A stretch of 64,000 nt of DNA, taken from positions 1,612,001 through 1,676,000 of the forward strand of contig NZ_CP041070.1 in the NCBI RefSeq assembly GCF_006459125.1, in the 5' to 3' direction. Source of the DNA: Halarcobacter anaerophilus. Lineage in GTDB: Bacteria > Campylobacterota > Campylobacteria > Campylobacterales > Arcobacteraceae. The translations under genes were made by a program, and so were the position numbers. This document shows, one piece after another, positions 23,819 through 32,341 of this stretch (its first letter is position 1; every line of letters begins with the position of its first letter). The notes beneath the pieces are model-generated. The model searched no databases. It was not told where the DNA came from and worked only from the letters and a program-made list of their open reading frames with translations.

Positions 23819-25398
23819 AAGGACTCTCTTGTATATTTTTCATTTACGATTCTTAAGATTTTTAAAGGATTTTCATCTTTTAATTCATTAGGAAGTAAAG
23901 AATTAGGACAATCTTGGAAACAAACAGGTCTTACGAATCTTCTAATCGCACCTGTACCCACAGAAGTAAATCTTGAATCAGTAGCAGCAGGGAAAGGACC
24001 TCCATGTTGCATTGAATGACAAACTTCAACACCTGTTGGAACACCGTTAAAAAGGATTCTTCCGCATCTGTTTTCTAAAGAGGAAATAACCTCTTTGTAT
24101 TTAATCATTTCTGTCTCTTCACCCATAACAGTTGCCGTTAACTGACCTTCTAAACAATCAATTACTAAAGAAAGTTCTTTTAAATCCTCACACTCCACTA
24201 ATAAAGAGTAAGGTCCGAAAATTTCTTCATGTAATTTTGGATTTTCCATAAAAGTTTTTGCATCAACGCTTGCAATAGTAGGTCTACCTTCTGCTTTTGT
24301 ATTTTTTATATTTGACTCACCTAAAAGGGTAATTCCTTTTTGAGAAAGAGCCTCTTTTTTACCTTTTTCATAAGCTTCTTGAATTCCGTGAGAAAGCATT
24401 GTTGCAGGAGCTATTTTGTTTATCTCTTTTGAAAGTTTTTCTTTAAATATTTCAAGATTTTCATCTTTTATTGTAAGAATCAATCCGGGATTTGTACAAA
24501 ACTGCCCTACTCCGACTGTTATTGAACTTGCGTATAAAGAAGCCATATTATCACTGTTTTTTACTGCACTTGGTAAAATAAGACAAGGGTTAATACTTCC
24601 CATTTCTGCAAAAACCGGAATAGGAGTTTTTCTTTGATTTGCCAATTCAAAAAGTTTCATTCCCCCTTGCGTAGAACCTGTAAAACCGACGGCTTTTACA
24701 ATTTCATTTAAAACAATTTGCTGACCTACTGTTCTACCGCTTCCATGAACCATAGAAAAAGTTCCGTCAGGCATATTAGATTTTTTTACGGCTTTTATAA
24801 TAGCTGTTGCAATAAGTTCCGAAGTACCGCTGTGAGAAGAGTGAGCTTTTACGATTACAGGACAACCTGCTGCTAAAGCTGATGCAGTATCTCCTCCTGC
24901 ACAAGCAAAAGCCAAAGGAAAGTTGCTAGCTTCAAATACTGAAACAACTCCTATTGGTCTTAACATTTTTCTTAAATCATTTCTTGGTAAGGGTTTTCTT
25001 TCAGGAAGTGCTTCATCTATCGTAGCTTCAACCCAAGAACCTTCTTTTAAAAGAGAAGCAAACATTCTTAGCTGCCCTACTGTTCGTCCTCTTTCACCTT
25101 CAATTCTAGGTCTTGGAAGATTTGATTCTGCAATAGTTCTAACTACTAATTCATCTCCTAGATTCATAATTTCATCTGCAATTGTTTCTAAAAACTCTGC
25201 TCTTTGTAATTGTGAACTCTCTTTATATATGAAGAAAGCCTCATTAGCTTTTTTCAAAGCTAATTCAACTTCCTCTTTTGTTGCATGTATAAACTCTCCT
25301 TCAAAAGGTTCATTCGTATTAATATCATAGATTTTACTACTTTGATTACCGTTTGAAGACAACACGTTACCGATAAAATTTTTACCATGTAAACTCAT
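23815..25398 (-). CDS. Alpha-ketoglutarate semialdehyde dehydrogenase
   Basis: This NAD(P)-dependent aldehyde dehydrogenase (527 aa) would oxidise 2,5-dioxopentanoate to 2-oxoglutarate, the last step of the hydroxyproline route. The catalytic Glu is in FAEMGSINP (about residue 260) and the catalytic Cys in GVGQFCTNPGL (about 300). EMGSINP is typical of the semialdehyde dehydrogenase subgroup, and the 520-530 aa length matches that subgroup rather than the usual 480-500. I chose ATG 25398 with AAGGAT upstream; the open frame runs 17 codons further to 25449. It precedes the reductase gene with a 4-base overlap. Confidence 0.9.
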   Translation of the reverse strand: MSLHGKNFIGNVLSSNGNQSSKIYDINTNEPFEGEFIHATKEEVELALKKANEAFFIYKESSQLQRAEFLETIADEIMNLGDELVVRTIAESNLPRPRIEGERGRTVGQLRMFASLLKEGSWVEATIDEALPERKPLPRNDLRKMLRPIGVVSVFEASNFPLAFACAGGDTASALAAGCPVIVKAHSSHSGTSELIATAIIKAVKKSNMPDGTFSMVHGSGRTVGQQIVLNEIVKAVGFTGSTQGGMKLFELANQRKTPIPVFAEMGSINPCLILPSAVKNSDNMASLYASSITVGVGQFCTNPGLILTIKDENLEIFKEKLSKEINKIAPATMLSHGIQEAYEKGKKEALSQKGITLLGESNIKNTKAEGRPTIASVDAKTFMENPKLHEEIFGPYSLLVECEDLKELSLVIDCLEGQLTATVMGEETEMIKYKEVISSLENRCGRILFNGVPTGVEVCHSMQHGGPFPAATDSRFTSVGTGAIRRFVRPVCFQDCPNSLLPNELKDENPLKILRIVNEKYTRESL

Positions 25399-25492
25399 TT
25401 TTATCCTTTTTTTATAATGCTGGTAGTGTAACTGTTGGATAAACTCCAATAAATTTACATTTCATACCAACCATTTAGATTAATTAAATTTT

Positions 25493-25505
25493 TTGATATC
25501 ATCAA
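25493..25505. promoter_or_regulatory. Candidate regulator site TTGAT-ATC-ATCAA
   Basis: An inverted repeat TTGAT/ATCAA with a three-base centre containing TGATATCA lies in the gap between the DHDPS-like and aldehyde dehydrogenase genes. It resembles the TGATATATCA palindrome at 26569, in front of the whole operon. A shared GntR/FCD operator is plausible; it is an inference from similarity of two short sites. Confidence 0.35.
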
Positions 25506-25511
25506 TAAGGA

Positions 25512-26480
25512 TTAATCTAATAACCCCAAGCCTTCTATTCTTTCTTTTGCTAGAATGTATCTTGCTCGAACATCTTCAATTTGCTCAGGAGTTAATTTCT
25601 TACCAAGAGTACGAAGTCCTCCATCAGCATCATTATGATGAAGTCCCATTGCAAACTTAAGATATTCCATAAGAAGCGGCTGACCATCAAGATATGAAAT
25701 GGAGTTCATCGCCTGAGAAACTTTTAGAGCCTGGTCCCATTCACCTTTTAAAACATACTCCTGCATAGTAATACTAGCTTTGGGGAAGATAGTACCTACA
25801 CCTGTAATTCCACCGCATGCTCCGGCAAGTCCGGCATATACAGTTACATTATCAACACCTGCCAAAATTTTTAAATCTTTGTCCACTAACAATAATGTTT
25901 CAATAATAGAAACATCTATAGTCGATATTTTAAGAGCCACTATTTCAGGTAGAGCTGCAAGTTTAATAAGAGTATTTGTTGAGATTGCATGATATCCGGC
26001 TGCATCAGGATTATTATAAGGCAGAATTGTTACCCCTGCCTTTTTTGCAGCTGTTGCAGCAAGAGCATAGTACGCATACATATCTTCATCGCAAGGAGCT
26101 TCTTTAGTTTTTGGAGGCATTACCATAACAGTATCCACACCAACCTTTGCTAGTCCTTCAATGATTATTGCAATCTCTTCTTTAGTTTCTGCCGAAGCTC
26201 CACTGATCAATGGCACATTGTATTTCTTAGCAACTTTAGAAAGTGATTCAAGTAAAGAAAGTCTTTGTTCGTTGCTTAAATAACTATTTTCACCTAAAGT
26301 ACCAGAGGCAACAAGTCCTCCCATTCTGCTTCCGCCCTTTCCTTGAGCTTTTAAAACATATTCAGCCTGTCTTTTTGTTTCATCAAAATCAATTTCAAGG
26401 GCTCCTGATTCTGACTCTTTTAGCCATGTAAATACGGCTGGCATAACAGTATAAAGCCAATCTATACTAGTTTCTTCCAT
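25512..26480 (-). CDS. DHDPS-family lyase, probable pyrroline-4-hydroxy-2-carboxylate deaminase
   Basis: The class I lyase makes a Schiff base with its substrate. Tyr (ILPYNNPDAAGYHAIS) and Lys (PEIVALKISTID, about residue 178) are the conserved pair of the dihydrodipicolinate synthase family. In this operon it should convert delta-1-pyrroline-4-hydroxy-2-carboxylate to 2,5-dioxopentanoate plus ammonia. At 322 aa it is slightly longer than DapA (about 290), as is usual for non-DapA members. First gene of the operon, with a candidate operator and 11-codon upstream ORF overlapping its ATG. Substrate assignment by context. Confidence 0.88.
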   Translation of the reverse strand: MEETSIDWLYTVMPAVFTWLKESESGALEIDFDETKRQAEYVLKAQGKGGSRMGGLVASGTLGENSYLSNEQRLSLLESLSKVAKKYNVPLISGASAETKEEIAIIIEGLAKVGVDTVMVMPPKTKEAPCDEDMYAYYALAATAAKKAGVTILPYNNPDAAGYHAISTNTLIKLAALPEIVALKISTIDVSIIETLLLVDKDLKILAGVDNVTVYAGLAGACGGITGVGTIFPKASITMQEYVLKGEWDQALKVSQAMNSISYLDGQPLLMEYLKFAMGLHHNDADGGLRTLGKKLTPEQIEDVRARYILAKERIEGLGLLD

Positions 26481-26515
26481 TATATTACCTTTTTGTCAAA
26501 CAAATTATTTGACAT
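26480..26515 (-). CDS. Possible 11-aa upstream ORF coupled to the DHDPS-like gene
   Basis: An ATG at 26515 opens 11 codons (MSNNLFDKKVI) and ends with TAA overlapping the gene's ATG as TAATG. The stretch also holds the TGTCAAA/TTTGACA inverted repeat. Overlapping stop/start is a common translational coupling device. There is no strong ribosome site for it, so it may be chance. Confidence 0.25.
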   Translation of the reverse strand: MSNNLFDKKVI

Positions 26516-26586
26516 TATTAATTTCTTTTTAATTTATATATCTGTAATATATTTTATTGAAATATTATTGATATATCAGAAGTATA
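26494..26586 (-). promoter_or_regulatory. Hydroxyproline operon promoter with palindromic operator
   Basis: A TATACT minus-10 box (26586-26581) is followed by a perfect 10-base palindrome TGATATATCA (26569-26578) right where transcription should begin. A second inverted repeat TGTCAAA/TTTGACA with a seven-base spacer (26494-26514) lies in the leader. The same gap drives the EamA gene in the other direction. Overlap of the palindrome with the start point suits repression by the operon's GntR/FCD protein; not tested. Confidence 0.45.
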
Positions 26587-26633
26587 TCACACATATATTA
26601 AAATAAACTTAAATTCAAACAGCTAGGAAAAAT

Positions 26634-27542
26634 ATGGAAAATCAAGTAAAAAATCAAAAAAAAGCCTATATATATGCGCTTATATCGGTGTTTTTATGGT
26701 CTACTGTGGCAAGTGTTTTTAAAATTAGTTTAGAAACATTAAGTGTATCTCAATTAGTTTTTTTTGCAATTTTAACTTCTACTGTTGCACTTTTTACAAT
26801 TGTAGTTGCAAAAAATCTTTTAAATGAAGTCCTTCAACACTTCAAAAAAAATTTTAAATATATACTTCTATTAGGATTTATAAATCCTTTTTTGCAATAT
26901 ATAACACTTTTTAAAGCATATGATTTGCTTCCCGTGCAAGAGGCTCAAACTATAAATTTCACTTGGGCGTTAATGCTCACTTATCTTTCAATTCCTCTTC
27001 TTGGGCATAAATTAAAAAAAGAGGATGTTATAGCAGGATTGATTTGTTATTTCGGAGTTTTGATAATTGCAACCAAAGGCAATCCTTTCTCTTTGGAGTT
27101 TACTAATATTTACGGCGTAATATTAGCTCTTCTTACTACAGTTTTTTGGTCTTTATATTGGATATTTAATACTAAAATAGAAGTAAATCCCGTAGTAGGA
27201 CTTTTTTCAAACTTTTTAATCTCTTTGCCTTTTGTCTTAATATATTTTATATATGTAGGAGAATATACGGTAAATGATATAAAAGGTGTTGCCGGTGCCA
27301 TTTATGTCGGATTATTTGAAATGAGTATAACTTTTATGTTTTGGCTCAATGCTATGAAACTGACCTACTCTACTTCAAAAATTGCAAACTTAATTTTTAT
27401 TGCTCCTTTTTTATCTCTTATCTTTATATATCTATTTGTGGGAGAGAAAATATTGTTAGCAACACTTTTAGGTCTTGTTTTGATTGTTTTAGGACTTTTA
27501 ATACAACAAAGTAAAAATTTAAAGAAGAGATTTAGAAGATAG
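26634..27542 (+). CDS. EamA/DMT family transporter
   Basis: This is a 302-aa integral membrane carrier of the drug/metabolite superfamily with about 10 helices as two EamA repeats (residues 12-140 and 160-295). Typical text: YALISVFLWSTVASVFKISL, the membrane pattern LLGFINPFLQYITLFKAYDL and LALLTTVFWSLYWIFNTKI. It is divergent from the hydroxyproline operon across a 153-base shared promoter region, suggesting it imports or exports a pathway substrate. It could thereby compensate for the broken ABC importer, which is inference. It overlaps the convergent HExxH gene by 11 bases. Confidence 0.88.
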   Translation: MENQVKNQKKAYIYALISVFLWSTVASVFKISLETLSVSQLVFFAILTSTVALFTIVVAKNLLNEVLQHFKKNFKYILLLGFINPFLQYITLFKAYDLLPVQEAQTINFTWALMLTYLSIPLLGHKLKKEDVIAGLICYFGVLIIATKGNPFSLEFTNIYGVILALLTTVFWSLYWIFNTKIEVNPVVGLFSNFLISLPFVLIYFIYVGEYTVNDIKGVAGAIYVGLFEMSITFMFWLNAMKLTYSTSKIANLIFIAPFLSLIFIYLFVGEKILLATLLGLVLIVLGLLIQQSKNLKKRFRR

Positions 27543-28416
27543 GCTCTTCTTTTTCTTCTATTAAAGAAATTCCCTTTTGTTTTAAAAACTCTTCTACTAA
27601 AAAAGCAATCTTTTTATATATTGATAGATTTATAAATCCGTCTGGATAAATCTGATGAATTGAAGATAATTCATACTTTAAACTTTCAAAAAATATATAA
27701 AAAGAGGAAGAGTTTAATTCTAAAGCAATTTTTTCATCTATTTTTTCAAGAGAAATACCTATTCCATTTAAATATCCTATTAAATAAGCTGCACTTTTAA
27801 ATAAAGATTCCGCTTGTTTTATTGAAAAAAGGATAAATTCCTTATTCCCTTTTTTACCGTTAAAAAGAGAGAATTTTTTTTCTATCTCTTTTGGTATATT
27901 ATTAACTTTATAAAGTAAAGCTTTTGCAACTTCAAAAGGGTAAGTAGTATCCAAAGCACTTTTAGAAGAGATAAAATTTGCAATATATTCACTCCAACAA
28001 TTTTCTGCAATGGGATAAAGAAGTGAAGATACTCCTTTATAAGAAGATGTTTTCATCAAATTTTTAAAAGCATCTATTTTTTTGTTGTTATCATGAATAT
28101 GTGCAAATTCGTGATGCAATATATGAAAGGCTCTTTTATAAAAAAGATCCTCTTTGTTTTTTAGAATATTTAAAATAAAATTTGGATTGATTAACAATAT
28201 AAATTCAAAATCATCATTCTTGGACAGAGTTAAAACAACGGCATATTTATCTTGTAAAGTTACACTATTTTCTTTAAACTCTGAACTTACTATTATAGTT
28301 GACAATCTTCTTATATCCAAAAAAGAAAAATCTTTATAAATTTTATTTAAAGAAGCAACTATCTTAGAAGATGTTACTGTTGAAAAGCCTTTTATTTCAA
28401 TAGAAATATTTCCCAT
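27532..28416 (-). CDS. Putative zinc-peptidase-like protein (HExxH), function unknown
   Basis: This 294-aa protein has no signal peptide and no clear membrane helix. The segment FHILHHEFAHIHDNNKK (about residue 100-115) contains HEFAH, a gluzincin-type zinc motif, followed by ENCWSEYIANFISS (about 145-158) whose Glu could be the third ligand. So a metallopeptidase fold is plausible. I do not recognise a specific family. Convergent with the EamA gene and divergent from the rhodanese gene, it stands alone. Codon use is like its neighbours. Confidence 0.6.
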   Translation of the reverse strand: MGNISIEIKGFSTVTSSKIVASLNKIYKDFSFLDIRRLSTIIVSSEFKENSVTLQDKYAVVLTLSKNDDFEFILLINPNFILNILKNKEDLFYKRAFHILHHEFAHIHDNNKKIDAFKNLMKTSSYKGVSSLLYPIAENCWSEYIANFISSKSALDTTYPFEVAKALLYKVNNIPKEIEKKFSLFNGKKGNKEFILFSIKQAESLFKSAAYLIGYLNGIGISLEKIDEKIALELNSSSFYIFFESLKYELSSIHQIYPDGFINLSIYKKIAFLVEEFLKQKGISLIEEKEEPIF

Positions 28417-28559
28417 ACTTTCACCTTTGATGTTTAATTATAGAACAACTTTTTTTGATTATATTAATTTGCAAGTAGTATATTTGCCGTTTAAGCTCAT
28501 TTATATTTTAATCTTATTATATTTTAATATTAGAAAAAATTATAAACAAGGAGATAGAT

Positions 28560-29240
28560 ATGCTGAAAAAAAGTAAATATATAATACTTGGTTCACTCTT
28601 CTTTGCTTCAACTTTAGCTGCGAGTGAATTTAATCTACGAAGTAGCGGTGTAGATATAAAATACGACGATCAAACTGTTACTATTAAAAGGATGCATGAT
28701 GAAGAGTGTAAAACGATAAATGGTGCAGATCCCAAAAATATCTGGTCAGGGAATTATGCAAAAGAAGGACTTCCCGAAAAATGTGTTAAAAAATTTGTAA
28801 CAACAGTAGGGAAAATAACTCCTATGAAAATCAATGATAAAATTGAAACTATAGGAGAACTTGAGGTTATTAAATTTATAAAAGAGTCTCAAACAGATAA
28901 GAATAAACTTCTTATTGATGCAAGACTTCCTGATTGGTTTTTACAAATGAGTATACCAACAGCTGAAAATATACCTTTTCCTTATTTTAATAAAGACAAA
29001 TACCCTGATGATTTCTATGACGTTTTAGATATGATCGGAGTAAAAGAGCTTAGTGAAGGGAAATATGACTTTACAAATGCAAAAGAGTTATTGCTGTTTT
29101 GTAACGGACCTTGGTGCCCTCAATCTACTCTTGCTATTAAAAACTTAATAAAAATCGGTTTTCCTCAAGAAAAGATCAAATGGTACAGAGGTGGAATGTA
29201 CTCTTGGAAAATGTTAAATTTAACTACGGTTTCTGAATAA
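28560..29240 (+). CDS. Periplasmic rhodanese-like protein with CNGPWC loop
   Basis: This is a secreted single-domain sulfurtransferase-like protein (226 aa). The signal peptide (YIILGSLFFASTLAAS) is followed by a 60-residue pre-domain with two cysteines, then the rhodanese fold: LLIDARLPDWFLQMSIPTAE, and the active-site loop CNGPWCPQST with the catalytic Cys first and a second Cys five residues on. KWYRGGMYSW closes the domain. It is a clear paralogue of the sox-cluster rhodanese at 35963-36604 (shared GELE, QTDKN, RGGM-W). Probably handles sulfane sulfur or thiol groups in the periplasm. A GGAGAT ribosome site supports the start. Confidence 0.85.
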   Translation: MLKKSKYIILGSLFFASTLAASEFNLRSSGVDIKYDDQTVTIKRMHDEECKTINGADPKNIWSGNYAKEGLPEKCVKKFVTTVGKITPMKINDKIETIGELEVIKFIKESQTDKNKLLIDARLPDWFLQMSIPTAENIPFPYFNKDKYPDDFYDVLDMIGVKELSEGKYDFTNAKELLLFCNGPWCPQSTLAIKNLIKIGFPQEKIKWYRGGMYSWKMLNLTTVSE

Positions 29241-29267
29241 AAAAGATTACCTTTTTAGGTAATCTTT
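29241..29267. terminator. Bidirectional terminator
   Basis: AAAGATTACC and GGTAATCTTT form a perfect 10-base-pair stem with a six-base loop between the convergent rhodanese and HD genes. A and T tracts flank both sides, so it can end both transcripts. The HD gene's stop codon lies at its right edge. Confidence 0.8.
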
Positions 29268-30423
29268 AACTAAAAACACTTTTTAAATCCTCAACTATTG
29301 ATTTATCTACTCTTTTATCATTTGAAAGTTTATCCATTATTTTAAAAGCCTCTTCTTTTGAAAAAGCTGCTCTGTATGTTTTTTTTGTTATTAAAGAGGT
29401 ATAGATATTTGTAGTAGTCAATAATCTGTTTTTTAGACTTAAATCTTTACCCTCCAAACAAAAAGGATAGCCGCTTTTATCGATAAATTCTTGAATAGTA
29501 CTTGCCCAATTATTTATATCGCTAAAGCCAATGATATTTGATAAAACTTTTTTTGTATAATAAGGATAAGCCTTAATTTGAGTATATTCATTTAGTTCTA
29601 ATGTATCTTTTTTTTCTAAAATCTTGCTTGGAATAAAAAATTTGCCTATATTTGCCAAACTTGCGGCAATTAAAAATGTCTGTTTGTCTTTGTGGTCAAA
29701 ATTATAAAAATCTGCCATTTTAGAGCAGTTTGATATTAGATTACTATTGTTATCGATTAATTCATGAAAAATAGAAGAGAGAGATAAAACATCTTCAAAT
29801 TTTAATGGAATAGAGAAATCAAATAAAGAAGAAAAAATATAAGTTAACAGCTCTTGTTCATTTTGTAAATCAAGCCAGAAACTTTCAACTTCGCTAAATT
29901 CAAAAAAACACTCAACCATATCTGTTGAAAAAAGAGTATTTTCACTTTTTTTGACAAATTCTAAAATCTCTTTTCTGTTATTTATATCTTTTTTTGATAA
30001 ATCAAATTTTGTATCAAGAGTATCTGCAAAAGCCAAAAATTGTGAAAAAAGAGGAATTTCATCACCTTTCAAACCAAAAATACCGCTTCCGTCATAATAT
30101 TCGCAGTGGTATTTTATAATATTTTTTTCATCAGTTAAAAAAGGAAATTTAGTTGAATACTCTTCCCCTAACAAGCAGTACTCTTCCCCTTTTTTTAGAC
30201 TCTTTTTTAATCCTATATTATGTAAAAGAGCAAAAGAGCAAATATCAGAAAGTCCCTCTTTTTCAAAATTAAACTCTTTTGCCAATTTCAGTGCAAGATA
30301 AGCAACTCTTTTAGAGTGAAAGCAAGAGACTTTGTAAACCTCTTTTTCTACTTCATCTAAAGCAGTCGACATTGCTAATAAAAAATTATTTAAATTAAAA
30401 AGTATCTCTTTTTTCTTGTCCAT
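29266..30423 (-). CDS. Tandem degenerate HD-GYP domain protein
   Basis: The 385-aa cytoplasmic protein looks like two HD-GYP modules in a row. The first has HSKRVAYLALKLAKEFNF and ALLHNIGLKK, where the catalytic HD is HN, and KYHCEYYDGSGIFGLKGDEI where HHE-DGSGYP is expected. The second has SLANIGKFFIPSKILEK with HD replaced by AN, and IDKSGYPFCLEGKDLSL then RLLTTTNIYTSLITKKTYR. HD-GYP enzymes degrade cyclic di-GMP; here both sites lack metal ligands, so a binding or scaffold role is more likely. Stands alone, divergent from the MBL gene. Confidence 0.78.
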   Translation of the reverse strand: MDKKKEILFNLNNFLLAMSTALDEVEKEVYKVSCFHSKRVAYLALKLAKEFNFEKEGLSDICSFALLHNIGLKKSLKKGEEYCLLGEEYSTKFPFLTDEKNIIKYHCEYYDGSGIFGLKGDEIPLFSQFLAFADTLDTKFDLSKKDINNRKEILEFVKKSENTLFSTDMVECFFEFSEVESFWLDLQNEQELLTYIFSSLFDFSIPLKFEDVLSLSSIFHELIDNNSNLISNCSKMADFYNFDHKDKQTFLIAASLANIGKFFIPSKILEKKDTLELNEYTQIKAYPYYTKKVLSNIIGFSDINNWASTIQEFIDKSGYPFCLEGKDLSLKNRLLTTTNIYTSLITKKTYRAAFSKEEAFKIMDKLSNDKRVDKSIVEDLKSVFS

Positions 30424-30530
30424 ATTATTATCCTAAATTTTAATTGATAATAATCCTACAATATAATTACTAATTATAAATTAAAGAAAAGAATATATAA
30501 TCAAAATTAATAAATATAAAAAGGAGAGAA

Positions 30531-31451
30531 ATGAAGAGAATATTATTTTCATTGTTGTTAGTGAATATAAGCCTTTTTGGATTTGATTACCATTTAAAAC
30601 CGCAAAAGGTAAATGATACGACTTGGTGTTTTTTAGGCAAACTTGAAGCTCCGTCAAAACATAATGGAGGTTTTATGTCAAATCACTGTTATGTAAACAC
30701 AGGAAAACATTATGTTTTAATCGATGCAGGAGGAACTTATGAAATAGCAAAACAAGCCTATGAACAGATGCAGAAAATTGCAGATTTACCTGTTTCTACT
30801 GTTATATTAACCCATGAACATGATGACCACTGGTTAGGAGCCTCTTTTCATAAAGAAAAATTTAATGCAAAACTTGTCGGAGTTGCTTCAATAAATAAAA
30901 ATTATGATAAAAATTCAAAAACAAGAATGTTTAGAATGCTTTCAGCCGATGCGATAAAAAATACGAAAATAGTAAAAGTAGAACAAGAAATATCTGAACC
31001 TACGACACTAAAAATCGATGATACTTCATTTCAGATTATACCTGTAGGAGTCAAAGCTCACGCAAGTGAAGATTTGTTTGTTTATGTTCCTAAAAATAAA
31101 ACACTCTTTTCAAGTGATATTGTAATGAATGGAAGAATTACCTCAAATAGAGACGGTTCCGTAATAGGTCAGCTAAAAGCCGTAAAAATGCTTGAAAAAA
31201 TGGATTTTAAAAACCTTGTACCAGGACACGGTTTTGATACGAGTAAAAATGCTATGAATGAGACTAAACAATATTTTACGCTGCTTAAACAAAGAGTTTT
31301 AGAGGCTATTGAAAATGAAGTCTCTGCACAAGATATTACAAAAGTGGTAAAAATGGAAGAGTTTAAAAATAAAGCTTTATATGATGAATTAAATTCCAGA
31401 AATGTTTTTGATGCGTTTAATGAATTGGAATTTTATGAAGAAGAGGAATAA
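30531..31451 (+). CDS. Secreted metallo-beta-lactamase-fold hydrolase
   Basis: This 306-aa protein has a signal peptide (MKRILFSLLLVNISLFG) and a metallo-hydrolase core. The first metal motif is LTHEHDDHWLGASF (HxHxDH, about 94-107), followed by AHASEDLFVY, FSSDIVMNG and LVPGHGF (second and third ligands). The layout is like the periplasmic MBL proteins found next to sulfur-oxidation genes (SoxH type), but the family is broad. It is convergent with a secreted alpha/beta hydrolase. Metal hydrolase certain, substrate unknown; GGAGAG ribosome site. Confidence 0.82.
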   Translation: MKRILFSLLLVNISLFGFDYHLKPQKVNDTTWCFLGKLEAPSKHNGGFMSNHCYVNTGKHYVLIDAGGTYEIAKQAYEQMQKIADLPVSTVILTHEHDDHWLGASFHKEKFNAKLVGVASINKNYDKNSKTRMFRMLSADAIKNTKIVKVEQEISEPTTLKIDDTSFQIIPVGVKAHASEDLFVYVPKNKTLFSSDIVMNGRITSNRDGSVIGQLKAVKMLEKMDFKNLVPGHGFDTSKNAMNETKQYFTLLKQRVLEAIENEVSAQDITKVVKMEEFKNKALYDELNSRNVFDAFNELEFYEEEE

Positions 31452-31465
31452 TTTACTCCTCTTCT
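31439..31465. terminator. Inverted repeat at the ends of the convergent MBL and hydrolase genes
   Basis: AGAAGAGGA pairs with TCCTCTTCT around a nine-base loop and covers both stop codons, which are two bases apart. There is little T run, so it is a weak or factor-assisted terminator at best. Confidence 0.4.
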
Positions 31466-32238
31466 AACATTTCGGTTATTGCTTCTACAGAAGTATCGCT
31501 CATATCCAAATCGATATGAACTGCTCCTTGAACTTTTAATAACTTTGCATTTAACCCTTTATCTTCCGCAATTTTAAAAAAACTTGTAGTAACTTCAGGT
31601 TTTGAAATTTCATCTTTTGTTCCGTAAATAAAAAGAAATTTAGCATCTTTATTTACATTATCAATAACATCAACTAAAGAGATTAAATCCCCTTTTGCTA
31701 CTTTGTGAATATCATATCTTCCACCTGCTAAGGCAATATTTTGAATTAGATCAGGTTCCAATCCCATTAAAGTAGCACCTGCCATAGCACCTGCACTATG
31801 ACCTATATAAGTAACCTCTTTTGCACCGAATTTATCTTTTAAAGCTTTTATTAATTTTCCTAAAAACAGTACATAATCTTTATGTGCAGCTAAATTTTTA
31901 ACTTTTTTACTTCCCAAAGACTCAAAATTATTTGTTGAAGAACCTGAATATCCCGGAAGGGCAATCGCAATTGTAGTTAAGTCCGTATTCATATTCATAG
32001 TTTCGGCAAAAGGTGCATATCTTCCTAAAGTATTCGTCCCCTCATCCCAAGTTCCATGAACAATAACTATAATTCTGTCAGTTGAATCACCTTTATAGGC
32101 TTTATACTCTATACACTCACCGCCTGCAAAGATAAAATTATCTCCTAACTTACTACATTGGTCTTGATTGATTTTTTTTGCTTCTAATGATAAAGAAAGT
32201 AAAAAAATCATAAAAAATAAGAAAAACTTTTTTTGCAT
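31453..32238 (-). CDS. Secreted alpha/beta hydrolase
   Basis: The 261-aa protein has a signal peptide (FFLFFMIFLLSLSLEAKK) and the alpha/beta hydrolase fold. The oxyanion strand is IIVIVHGTWDEG (about 55-66), the nucleophile elbow is YIGHSAGAMAG (Ser about 147), and acid and His positions are plausible in FIYGTKDEISKP and GAVHIDLDMS. It lacks a lipobox. It is the promoter-distal gene of the sox-strand block, about 100 bases after the DsrE gene, so it may be transcribed separately. Substrate unknown. Confidence 0.82.
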   Translation of the reverse strand: MQKKFFLFFMIFLLSLSLEAKKINQDQCSKLGDNFIFAGGECIEYKAYKGDSTDRIIVIVHGTWDEGTNTLGRYAPFAETMNMNTDLTTIAIALPGYSGSSTNNFESLGSKKVKNLAAHKDYVLFLGKLIKALKDKFGAKEVTYIGHSAGAMAGATLMGLEPDLIQNIALAGGRYDIHKVAKGDLISLVDVIDNVNKDAKFLFIYGTKDEISKPEVTTSFFKIAEDKGLNAKLLKVQGAVHIDLDMSDTSVEAITEMLEEE

Positions 32239-32341
32239 ATCTACTCCTTTTGTAAGATTTAATAATTTTATAAAATTACTCTTAGTTCTATATTTATTTT
32301 TTCTCTTAAATATATATAGAACTTTAGTTTAATGAAAGTTT

